DNA from: Hyphomicrobiales bacterium | GTDB taxonomy: Bacteria; Pseudomonadota; Alphaproteobacteria; Rhizobiales; Xanthobacteraceae | Direction of reading: 5' to 3' | NCBI GenBank assembly: GCA_003164375.1 | Contig: PLTE01000247.1 | Location: 1 to 13,648 of the forward strand | Length of the DNA stretch: 13,648 nucleotides | Shown here: positions 7,130 to 13,648 of the stretch, piece by piece | How positions within the stretch are numbered: the first letter of the stretch is position 1 | Layout: each line of letters starts with the position of its first letter | Made by a program: the position numbers and the translations under genes | Notes under the pieces: model-generated | Seen by the model: the letters and a program-made list of their open reading frames with translations, nothing else | What the model was told of the DNA's origin: nothing | Database searches by the model: none

Positions 7130-7145
7130 TCAACCGAACGGTTGA
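7130..7145. promoter_or_regulatory. 16-bp inverted repeat, operator candidate
   Basis: TCAACCGAACGGTTGA has 7-bp perfect arms around a central AA. It lies in the 80-bp gap between the LuxR-type gene and the cysteine-rich operon, centred about 55 bp before the TTG at 7082. A symmetric site of this size fits a dimeric regulator, and the adjacent LuxR-type protein is the obvious candidate. It could instead be a weak hairpin after the regulator gene, but no T-run follows on the minus strand. Confidence 0.35.
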
Positions 7146-7162
7146 GAATGGCCGCCTTGAAT

Positions 7163-8296
7163 TTAGGCAAGCGGGCTGGAGAACGACGCAATAAGCCTCA
7201 TAAGCTCGGACTGTCGTTTCGTTCCGGTCTTGCCATAGAGATTGTGCAGATGGGTTTTGATGGTCGCTTGCGACAGCCCGAGTATCTTTGCGATGTCCCG
7301 AACACCCAGGGCGTCTGTCATTGTGAACAGAACCGTAAGCTCGCTTGGCGTGAGACCATAAGCCTTGGCGATGACTTCGGGTTGAGAGCTGACGTTCAGG
7401 GCCGCCTTGTGGACGAACAGGGCCGCACTAGCGGAGTGGGCGGCGCAAGTCCGGCGCCTCGTCCCGGAGTTGAGCGGCAGCACGTGGGCCACATAGTGCT
7501 CACTGTGTCGTGTGGTCAGCGCAATGGCGGTGCCCTTGGCACCGAGCCCGAGGTCGCCGTCGAGACTGGCGTCGGCGAGCGCTTCAGACAGCATGCGGGC
7601 GGCCGTCGGGTCGCGGGGCAGCAGGCGGCCGCCAACGGCGCAAAGCAGATCCTCTCGGGCGAGCAGGGCCGCGCCACTGCGGTTGGCGTGCACCATGCGC
7701 CCGTCTGCATTGACGAGATAAACGGCTGCCGCCACGGCATCCAGCGTTTCGGCAAGTTCCGCTGCGCTGACGCTTTTTTGATCGAGGGTCTTGCCGATGA
7801 GGACCGCCCGCCGAATGTGCGGCTCCAGAAGCGCCATGCGCTCGCGTACCGACCCGTCGACCGTGCCGGTGCGGTGGTCCCGAAAGACAACAAACACTGC
7901 GCAGCTCGCCGGCGACTTTTCCAAAACCATACCAATGCAATCGACGTAGCCCTGCGGTGCGAGCCATTCTTTGTAGAAGCGCGTCTTATGCAATTGCAAA
8001 TCGGGAACGACGTCGTTGCTGGCGATAACATCTCCGACTTTGAACAGCAGCATTGTGGGAAATGCCGGATTGAGCCCGGCGTATTTGGTGATATAAGATT
8101 CGTGGTAAGCGGGATTTTCGCTCCAGGAATAAACAATGTTCGAGTTTTTGATGAAGTTGTCCTGCACGAACATGTAGGCGCAATAGCCGCCCACATAATC
8201 GCAAACCTTCTGCAGAACGGCCGGCCACGATGACGAATCGAGTGCCGCATCGTATATTTCGCCTATCAGCGCTGAAAGGCCCGCAAGCTCCGCCAT
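7163..8296 (-). CDS. LuxR-family helix-turn-helix transcriptional regulator with PAS-like sensor
   Basis: The 377-residue protein ends in a clear LuxR/FixJ-type DNA-binding domain at about 314-372. Visible features are LTPSEL, the helix-turn-helix segment VRDIAKILGLSQATIKTHLHN (332-352), and the closing KTGTKRQSELMRLI. Before it lies a PAS-like segment, about 182-245 (LDAVAAAVYLVNADGRMVHAN), and an N-terminal region of about 170 residues that may be a GAF-like or other sensory domain. There is no receiver domain with a phosphorylation Asp, so it is probably a one-component regulator with an unknown signal. It sits immediately upstream of the cysteine-rich operon in the same direction (80-bp gap with a palindrome) and divergent from the DMT permease gene. 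It may control either. The start ATG has only a weak ribosome site (GGGG about 8 nt upstream). Confidence 0.9.
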   Translation of the reverse strand: MAELAGLSALIGEIYDAALDSSSWPAVLQKVCDYVGGYCAYMFVQDNFIKNSNIVYSWSENPAYHESYITKYAGLNPAFPTMLLFKVGDVIASNDVVPDLQLHKTRFYKEWLAPQGYVDCIGMVLEKSPASCAVFVVFRDHRTGTVDGSVRERMALLEPHIRRAVLIGKTLDQKSVSAAELAETLDAVAAAVYLVNADGRMVHANRSGAALLAREDLLCAVGGRLLPRDPTAARMLSEALADASLDGDLGLGAKGTAIALTTRHSEHYVAHVLPLNSGTRRRTCAAHSASAALFVHKAALNVSSQPEVIAKAYGLTPSELTVLFTMTDALGVRDIAKILGLSQATIKTHLHNLYGKTGTKRQSELMRLIASFSSPLA

Positions 8297-8583
8297 GATT
8301 CGACCCCGTCGTAATGCGCCGAGTGTTGCTGCCGGAGGCGAGACGACGACGGGCCACTTGTACTCTATCCGGCAAATCTAGCGGAGTGCCGTCATCGGGA
8401 TCGACCGCGAACTGCTGCCTCGACCAGCATTGGGCGGATCGGGCGGCAAGTCAACGATCGAAGTCATCGACATCATGGCCTTGCACGAGTTCGCCATAAC
8501 CGGCGCAATTGCAAATCTGCCAACGGCGGCCTAGACCGCGCGGGGTGGCGACGGGCCTCGCAGAGCCTTAGCGTGGGCAGGGG
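8297..8583. other. Divergent intergenic region between the regulator and permease genes
   Basis: This 287-bp region should carry the promoters of both divergent genes, but I see no convincing -35/-10 pair or strong palindrome. A plus-strand frame stays open without an ATG start for 47 codons (8391-8534, ending in TAG) with GC-rich third positions (about 70%). Its peptide includes STIEVIDIMALHEFAITGAI. This could be the remnant of a decayed gene or chance; I cannot tell. Confidence 0.4.
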
Positions 8584-9597
8584 ATGGACGATTTCACCGG
8601 CGAAAAGCCAGCGGGCGTTTCTGGCGCATCGGTTGCCGGGCGCGCTGCGCGCAAGCCCAATCCGCTCAAGCCCAGTCCGCTCACGCCCATGAAGGGCCGG
8701 ACCGAGGACGTCCCGCGCGGCATCGTTTTTATGATTATCGCCACCGTGCTGTTTGCCGCAGCTTCAGCGGCCAGCAAATGGCTGGTCGATATCTATCCGG
8801 TCGGCGAGGTGCTGTTCCTGCGTTCGTTCACGTCGTTCGTCAGTTGCGCCGTGGTGATGCTTCCGGTCACCGGTTTCTCGGTGTTTGCGACGCGCCGGCC
8901 GCAAGACCATCTTGGCCGCGGCTTGTCGCAATCGATCTCACAGCTCTGCCTGATCCTGGCGTTTAGCCTGATGCCGCTTGCCGGCGCCATTGCGATTAGT
9001 TTCTCGGCGCCGCTGTTTGCCGCGGTGGTGTCGATTGTCTGGCTTAAAGAGCCCGCAGGATGGGTGCGCGGCGGCGCGCTCCTTATCGGCTTTGTCGGCG
9101 TCTTGATCGTGACCGATCCCGGCGCCAATTCCTTGACGCTCGGCGCGCTGTTCGCGCTCATCAATGCCGTCATGTACGGCACCGTCACCGTCGCCGTGCG
9201 CGGCATGACCAGAACGGAATCGGCCAATACGCTGGTGATCTGGCAAGTGACCGTGCTGACGTTCTTTCATAGTTTTCTGTTGCTGTTCGGCTGGCGCTGG
9301 CCGACGCCGATCGATGCCGCCATGCTGTTCGGCACCGGCTTTATCAATGTGGTCGGGCAATGGTTCTGGACCAAGGCATTGCACGCGGCGCCGGCGCCCG
9401 CGGTGACGCCGTTCTACTATCTGATGCTGGTCTGGGCGGCGGCGATCGGCTTTGCGGTCTGGGGCGAGGTGCCGACGGCCAGTCTGCTCGTGGGCTCGAG
9501 CATTGTAGTCGGCACCGGCCTGTTCCTGTTCTTGCGCGAAGCCCGGCTACAACAGTCGTTGCGCGCCGCGTCCGCCCCCGGCAGCGGTGCGGGCTGA
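8584..9597 (+). CDS. DMT-superfamily permease (two EamA domains)
   Basis: The 337-residue integral membrane protein has about ten hydrophobic segments in two similar halves, typical of EamA/RhaT-type drug/metabolite transporters. The first membrane helix is at about 46-65 (GIVFMIIATVLFAAASAASK). Conserved-looking family features are SKWLV..YPVGEVLFLRS after helix 1 and PLFAAVVSIVWLKEP at the end of the first EamA half. The second half ends with YYLMLVWAAAIGFAVWGEVP. Members export or import small metabolites; the substrate cannot be read from sequence. The first 45 residues are hydrophilic with two copies of an NPLKP/SPLTP motif and could be an overlong start. An ATG at 8689 is an alternative, but neither start has well-spaced Shine-Dalgarno bases. 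It is divergent from the LuxR-type gene and 163 bp upstream of the first Bug gene. Confidence 0.9.
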   Translation: MDDFTGEKPAGVSGASVAGRAARKPNPLKPSPLTPMKGRTEDVPRGIVFMIIATVLFAAASAASKWLVDIYPVGEVLFLRSFTSFVSCAVVMLPVTGFSVFATRRPQDHLGRGLSQSISQLCLILAFSLMPLAGAIAISFSAPLFAAVVSIVWLKEPAGWVRGGALLIGFVGVLIVTDPGANSLTLGALFALINAVMYGTVTVAVRGMTRTESANTLVIWQVTVLTFFHSFLLLFGWRWPTPIDAAMLFGTGFINVVGQWFWTKALHAAPAPAVTPFYYLMLVWAAAIGFAVWGEVPTASLLVGSSIVVGTGLFLFLREARLQQSLRAASAPGSGAG

Positions 9598-9760
9598 CGC
9601 CGCGACAACTGCGTGCTCGCACCCGGCGGCAAGACGCCACAGGGGCTGCCGCCACGCCAGTCGGCTCTCGGAAACTCCGCGGCGGCGGGCTAAGCTGATA
9701 AAAATTCACCGGCGCCAGGCGAAACGACGGCACAAGCCGCATAGCCAAAGGGGGGAGACC

Positions 9761-10735
9761 GTGGAACGCCGCAGATTTCTGCAATGGGGAGCGAGCGCTG
9801 CCGCAGTGCCGTTTGTCGCGGACCGGGCTTTCGCATTCGACTATCCGACGCGGCCCGTTCACATGCTGGTCGGGCAAGCGGCGGGGAGTTCGTCCGACAT
9901 CTCCGCGCGACTGATCGGGCAATATTTGTCCGAACATCTCGGCCAGCAATTCGTGATCGATATCCGCCCCGGCGCCACCGGCAATATCGCGACCGAGGCG
10001 GTCGCGCATTCCGCGCCCGACGGCTACACGCTGTTGCTGGTGAATTCCCAGAATACGATCAACCAAGCACTTATCCCGACGCTGCCGTTCGATTTCGTGC
10101 ACGACATCGCGCCGATCGCCATCACCCACCGCGTAGCCATGATCATGGAGGTTCTGCCGTCGTTTCCGGCCAAGACCGTTCCGGAGTTCATTGCCTACGC
10201 CAAGGCCAATCCCGGCAAGATCAATATGGCGTCGGCCGGCGTCGGCGGCCCGCAACACATGGCCGGCGAATTGTTCAAATACATGGCCCATATCGATCTG
10301 GTGCATGTGCCGTATCACGGCACTACCCCGGCGCTGACGGACCTCTTGGCCGGCAACGTGCAAGTGATGTTCGACGTCACGCCGACATCGCTGTCCCATG
10401 TCAAAGCCGGCGCACTGCGGGCGCTCGCGGTGACTACGCCGGAACGCCTCGACTTTCTGCCGGGCGTGCCGGCGGTCGCGGAATTCCTGCCGGGCTACGA
10501 GGCCTTCGGCTGGATCGGCTTCGGCGCGCCGAAGGACACGCCGGCCGCGATCATCGCGACCTTGAATAAGGGCATTAATGCCGCGGCCGCCGATCCGGCG
10601 ATCAAGGCGCGGCTGTTGGACCTTGGCGGTCTGATCATGCCGCCCAATACGCCGGCCGAGTTTGGCAAATTCATTGCGAGCGATACGGCAAATTGGACCA
10701 AGGTGGTGCAATTTGCCCATCTCGTGCCGGAATGA
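9761..10735 (+). CDS. Bug/TctC-family periplasmic solute-binding protein, copy 1
   Basis: The 324-residue protein starts at a GTG at 9761 behind a strong GGGGGGAG ribosome site; the longer upstream frame is not supported. The N-terminus ERRRFLQWGASAAAV matches the twin-arginine signal pattern, with cleavage near AFA-FDYP at about 25. It shows Bug-family landmarks: YPTRPVHMLVG at the mature start, RPGATGNIATEAVAHSAPDGYTL, and HMAGELFKYMA..HVPYHGTTPALTDLLAG. The usual GG of the ligand loop is replaced by AAGSSSD, which may shift ligand preference. In this family the protein captures carboxylates or other small organic anions for tripartite tricarboxylate transporters, or acts as an orphan sensor protein. 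It is followed 10 bp later by a second paralogue, so the two are almost certainly co-transcribed. Confidence 0.92.
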   Translation: MERRRFLQWGASAAAVPFVADRAFAFDYPTRPVHMLVGQAAGSSSDISARLIGQYLSEHLGQQFVIDIRPGATGNIATEAVAHSAPDGYTLLLVNSQNTINQALIPTLPFDFVHDIAPIAITHRVAMIMEVLPSFPAKTVPEFIAYAKANPGKINMASAGVGGPQHMAGELFKYMAHIDLVHVPYHGTTPALTDLLAGNVQVMFDVTPTSLSHVKAGALRALAVTTPERLDFLPGVPAVAEFLPGYEAFGWIGFGAPKDTPAAIIATLNKGINAAAADPAIKARLLDLGGLIMPPNTPAEFGKFIASDTANWTKVVQFAHLVPE

Positions 10736-10745
10736 GGGCAGGATC

Positions 10746-11735
10746 ATGAGAATTCGTCGCCGCGAATTTTTGCGATGGGCGGGTGGCGCTGCCGCATTGC
10801 CGGCGCTGTCGCGGATCGCCGCAGCGGACGGCTATCCATCGCGGCCGATTACGATGGTGGTGCCGTTCGCCGCCGGCGGCGGCACTGATATTTTTGCCCG
10901 CATACTCGCCGAGGCCATGCGCGCGCCGCTTGGCGAGCCGGTCATCATCGAGAATGTAGGCGGCGCCGGCGGCAGCATCGGTGTCGCACGCGTGGTGCAT
11001 GCGCCGGCCGACGGCTATACGCTGAGCATCGGTACCTTGACCACGCATGTGCTGGTGGGAGCGCTTTATCCGCTTCAATTCGATGTGCTGACGGATTTGA
11101 CGCCGATTGCGGAGCTTGGCTATGAGCCGCTTCTGATCGCGGTCAGAAACTCCCTGCCGGTGAATAATTTGCAGGAATTGATCGCCTGGCTGAAAGCCAA
11201 TCCTGACAAAGGCTCGGCGGGTATCCCCGGCGCCGGTTCGACCGGCAATCTCGCCGGCATTTCGTTTCAGAAGACGACAGGAACGAGCTTCCAGTTCGTG
11301 CCGTATCGCGGCGACGGTCTGGCCGTGCAGGATCTGATCGCCGGGCAGATCGATCTGATGATCGAGCCGTCGTCGAATTTCGTGGCTCAGGTCGGGGCCG
11401 GCACGGTCAAGGCGTTGGCGGTGACCGCCAAGACTCGCCACCCGGGCATGCCCGAGGTTCCGACCGTCGACGAGGCCGGGCTGCCGGATTTTTACGTCTC
11501 CATCTGGTTCGGGCTTTGGGCGCCAAAGGACACGCCGAAAGATATCATTGCGAGGCTCAATGCCGCCACCGTCGTGGCGTTGGCCGAGCCCGACTTGCGC
11601 GCCAAGCTCGGTAAGCTCGGCCAGCAGGTTTCCGACCGCGACCAGCAAACCCCGCTGGCGCTCGGTGCCTTCCAGAAAGCCGAGGCCGAGAAGTGGTGGC
11701 CGATCATCAAGGCCGCGAATATCAAAGGCGGATAA
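10746..11735 (+). CDS. Bug/TctC-family periplasmic solute-binding protein, copy 2
   Basis: The 329-residue protein starts at the ATG at 10746, with GAGGG seven nt upstream overlapping the stop of copy 1. RRREFLRWAGGAAALPAL is a twin-arginine-type signal, cleaved near AAA-DGYP at 27. The family pattern is well kept: YPSRPITMVVPFAAGGGTDIFAR, then ADGYTLSIG, FVPYRGDGLAVQDLIAGQIDLM and a final WWPIIKAANIKGG. It has the standard GGG ligand loop that copy 1 lacks. Sequence divergence from copies 1 and 3 indicates different ligands rather than a recent duplication. The short distance to copy 1 and the same-direction copy 3 place it in one transcript. No TctA or TctB membrane component is encoded nearby, so a transporter must be shared from elsewhere, if it is used for transport. 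Confidence 0.93.
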   Translation: MRIRRREFLRWAGGAAALPALSRIAAADGYPSRPITMVVPFAAGGGTDIFARILAEAMRAPLGEPVIIENVGGAGGSIGVARVVHAPADGYTLSIGTLTTHVLVGALYPLQFDVLTDLTPIAELGYEPLLIAVRNSLPVNNLQELIAWLKANPDKGSAGIPGAGSTGNLAGISFQKTTGTSFQFVPYRGDGLAVQDLIAGQIDLMIEPSSNFVAQVGAGTVKALAVTAKTRHPGMPEVPTVDEAGLPDFYVSIWFGLWAPKDTPKDIIARLNAATVVALAEPDLRAKLGKLGQQVSDRDQQTPLALGAFQKAEAEKWWPIIKAANIKGG

Positions 11736-11784
11736 GAGCGGCCGGGCGGCACGGTGTTGGCCCAGGGGGACGAGGAGTGAAAGC

Positions 11785-12768
11785 GTGAAATTTCAACGCC
11801 GGCAATTTTTACAACTTTTCGCCACCGCCGCTGTTTTGCCGGTCTTGTCACGCGTCGCGCGCGCCGACGACTGGCCGTCCCGTCTGATCAAGCTCGAGGT
11901 CGGTTTCCCGCCGGGCGGCGGTGCGGATGCAGCAGCCCGGATTGTCGCCAACGGATTGACAGACCGCTTGGATCAACAGGTCTTCGTGGAAAATCGACCC
12001 GGCGCCGGGGGCCGTGTCATGCTCGACTCGATCGCGCACGCACCGCCGGACGGTTACACGATGATGCTCGCGGCGGGCGCCCCCGCCGTCAGTGGCCTGC
12101 TCTATTCGGGATTGAGCTACGACCCGGTCGCCGATTTTACGACGGTTTCGCTGATCGGCACTTATCCCAGTCTCCTCGTCGTGGCGAATTCCTCGCCATT
12201 TGCCAAGCTTGAGGACTTCATCGGTTCTGCCAAGGCCAATCCCGGCAAGATCAGTTGGGCGTCGCCCGGGATCGGCTCGGTGCCGCATCTCGCCGGTGAA
12301 TTGTTCAAGCGCATGGCCGGCATCGACATCACCCATGTGCCGTATCGGGGCGTCGCCGCCGGCGCCATGACCGATCTCCTCGCCGGCCGGCTCGATGCAA
12401 TGTTCAATACGACCGGCTCGCTGTTGCAGCCAGTCAAGTCGGGGCAGGTGCGCGCCCTTGCGGTGACTTCGGCCAAGCGCTTTCCGTTCGCTCCGGAAAT
12501 TCCGACGATCGCGGAGTCGGGCGTGCCGGGTTACGAGGCCGTGTCGTGGTACGCGCTCTATGTGCCGGCCCACACGCCCGCAGATATCGTGAAAAAAATA
12601 AACAAGATTTGCGTCGCGATGCTGGCCGAGCCGCCGCTGAGGGAGAAATTCGAGCCGCTCGGCATCGTCGCCGGTGGATCCACTCCCGAACAGCTTGCCG
12701 GCATGAATGCCGCCGACACCGCGCGCTGGGCGCCTGTCATAAAAGCTGCAAATATCAAAGGCGAATGA
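11785..12768 (+). CDS. Bug/TctC-family periplasmic solute-binding protein, copy 3
   Basis: The 327-residue protein starts at a GTG at 11785, seven nt after GAGGAG. The longer frame running back into copy 2 is rejected because its first 79 residues are the shifted frame of that gene. The signal QRRQFLQLFATAAVLPVL is twin-arginine-like, with cleavage near ARA-DDWP at 27. Family features are VGFPPGGGADAAARIV, NRPGAGGRVMLDSIAHAPPDGYT, HLAGELFKRMAGIDITHVPYRG and a final WAPVIKAANIKGE. The central segment is closer to copy 1 (HMAGELFKYMA.IDLVHVPYHG), while the C-terminus matches copy 2. It follows copy 2 by 49 bp and probably ends the transcript. The stop is 27 bp before the FNR/FixK box of the next gene. 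Confidence 0.93.
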   Translation: MKFQRRQFLQLFATAAVLPVLSRVARADDWPSRLIKLEVGFPPGGGADAAARIVANGLTDRLDQQVFVENRPGAGGRVMLDSIAHAPPDGYTMMLAAGAPAVSGLLYSGLSYDPVADFTTVSLIGTYPSLLVVANSSPFAKLEDFIGSAKANPGKISWASPGIGSVPHLAGELFKRMAGIDITHVPYRGVAAGAMTDLLAGRLDAMFNTTGSLLQPVKSGQVRALAVTSAKRFPFAPEIPTIAESGVPGYEAVSWYALYVPAHTPADIVKKINKICVAMLAEPPLREKFEPLGIVAGGSTPEQLAGMNAADTARWAPVIKAANIKGE

Positions 12769-12795
12769 GCCGCGGCGGCGCGAACTGGGCGGCAG

Positions 12796-12811
12796 TTTGA
12801 TCTAGATCAAA
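12796..12811 (+). promoter_or_regulatory. Perfect FNR/FixK-type box upstream of the split-barrel gene
   Basis: The site is TTTGATCTAGATCAAA, a 16-bp perfect palindrome containing TTGAT-CTAG-ATCAA. It is centred 73.5 nt from the ATG at 12877, nearly the same geometry as the box at 1896-1909. As a class II site (centre at -41.5) it would place the transcription start near 12845. Weak -10 candidates lie at 12833-12842 (TAAATT at 12837-12842 is closest to TATAAT). Sites of this form bind Crp/FNR-family regulators of low-oxygen metabolism. Which one applies here cannot be read. Confidence 0.8.
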
Positions 12812-12876
12812 TTTGGCGTGGCGAGACCTGCTTAGCTAAATTGGACGCTTGCAACCCTTGCCGATCCTTGCCGCCC

Positions 12877-13479
12877 ATGATGCCGCGCCTGAAATCCTTG
12901 ATCCTGCGGCTCCTTGACGAGCATCGCCTGATGACGGTCGCCACCAATCGGCCCGACGGCTGGCCGCAGGCGACGACGGTCGGCTACGTCAATGACGGTT
13001 ACCTCTTGTACTGCTTCATTGCGCGCAACGCCCAGAAATACGCCAACATCCGGCGCGACCGGCGGGTTTCGATCGCGATCGGCAGCGATGCGCCGAACCC
13101 TTTTGACATCAAAGGTCTTTCGCTTGCCGGCCAAGCCGACGAGGTCACCGATCGTGACGAATTCGATTACATCGCCAGGCTGCGGCTCAAGCGCTTCCCG
13201 GAATATTCGATGCCGGCGCGGTCGCTCTCGAACGCAGCCGCGCTGGACCGCATCGCGCCCGAGCCTTCGCCTGCGAATGTCGTTTTGCTGCGGATCGCGC
13301 CCGACGTGATCTCGGTGCTGGACTATTCGAAGGGCTTCGGCCACAGCGACCTTGTGACCTTTTCCGCGAACGATCTCGATGTGCACTTATCGAGTGCCCG
13401 GCATCGCTGGAATGGCTTTGGCGAAGCCGGCGCAGCGAAGGGCGACGGTCCGGCGCAAGCCGACGTCGGAGGCGCGTAG
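12877..13479 (+). CDS. PPOX-like FMN-binding split-barrel protein
   Basis: The product is about 200 residues from the ATG at 12877 (an ATG follows at 12880). A TTG at 12841 would extend it by 12 codons but would lie upstream of the transcription start predicted from the FNR/FixK box. No Shine-Dalgarno is visible. The first half reads as a pyridoxamine-phosphate-oxidase-type fold: LMTVATNRPDGWPQATTVGY (strand pair at the barrel start), VNDGYLLYCFIARNAQKYAN and IRRDRRVSIAIG. These proteins bind FMN, F420 or heme and reduce small substrates; which applies here is unknown. True PdxH activity is unlikely because the family is broad and the C-terminal half is divergent. It stands alone behind the FNR/FixK box, suggesting induction at low oxygen. 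Its stop lies 20 bp from that of the convergent dehydrogenase gene. Confidence 0.85.
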   Translation: MMPRLKSLILRLLDEHRLMTVATNRPDGWPQATTVGYVNDGYLLYCFIARNAQKYANIRRDRRVSIAIGSDAPNPFDIKGLSLAGQADEVTDRDEFDYIARLRLKRFPEYSMPARSLSNAAALDRIAPEPSPANVVLLRIAPDVISVLDYSKGFGHSDLVTFSANDLDVHLSSARHRWNGFGEAGAAKGDGPAQADVGGA

Positions 13480-13499
13480 CCTTCGCGGGTGCGCTGGGT

Positions 13500-13648
<149 letters not shown>

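Noticed and set aside
7073..8233. 386-codon open frame on the plus strand opposite the LuxR-type gene
   Set aside because: It is antisense to a protein with a clear LuxR helix-turn-helix, and its own translation shows no recognisable domain. Long antisense frames are expected in GC-rich coding DNA.
9344..10747. 467-codon minus-strand frame opposite the permease end and first Bug gene
   Set aside because: The product is Arg/His-rich with no family features, and both genes on the other strand are unmistakable family members.
10671..11648. 325-codon minus-strand frame opposite Bug copy 2
   Set aside because: It is antisense to a well-conserved solute-binding protein and has a composition typical of shadow frames.
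11548..11784. Upstream extension of the third Bug gene by 79 codons
   Set aside because: The extension is the shifted frame of Bug copy 2. The GTG at 11785 has a strong ribosome site and is followed directly by a twin-arginine signal.

Overview
The window is GC-rich, with GTG/TTG starts, a class III glutathione-dependent alcohol dehydrogenase tail typical of alphaproteobacteria, several Bug (TctC-like) solute-binding proteins and perfect FNR/FixK-type operators. This points to a soil or plant-associated alphaproteobacterium of the Hyphomicrobiales (Bradyrhizobium/Xanthobacteraceae-like). That placement is inferred from gene content, not from any marker gene.

Left half, minus strand (112-8296): a LuxR-type regulator (8296-7163) is followed in the same direction by a tightly packed set: a secreted cysteine-rich protein (7082-5862), a secreted beta-propeller-like protein with a proline hinge and a long cysteine-rich tail (5855-3060), a periplasmic DsbA/ScsC-like thiol-disulfide protein with a CGYC active site (3026-2202) and a 55-residue membrane protein (2129-1962). 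A third cysteine-rich exported protein (1833-112) follows behind its own perfect FNR/FixK box. All three cysteine-rich proteins carry a CPxGEE...GxCV module, so they form one paralogous module set. A disulfide enzyme placed among them suggests a dedicated folding partner. I recognise no published system matching this arrangement, and it is the most interesting part of the window.

Right half, plus strand (8584-13479): an EamA/DMT permease is followed by three consecutive Bug-family substrate-binding proteins, each with a twin-arginine-type signal. No TctA/TctB membrane genes are in view. Next comes a small FMN-binding split-barrel (PPOX-like) protein behind a second perfect FNR/FixK box. The right edge holds the C-terminal 48 codons of a convergent S-(hydroxymethyl)glutathione dehydrogenase.

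The two FNR/FixK boxes sit at almost the same distance (about 70-74 nt) from the start codons of the genes they precede. This suggests that low oxygen (or NO, depending on the regulator) induces both the cysteine-rich protein at the left and the flavin protein at the right. At the extreme left edge a 20-bp sequence is repeated twice in tandem, possibly the end of an insertion element lying outside the window. No rRNA, tRNA or CRISPR was seen, and no gene-free gap exceeds 300 bases.
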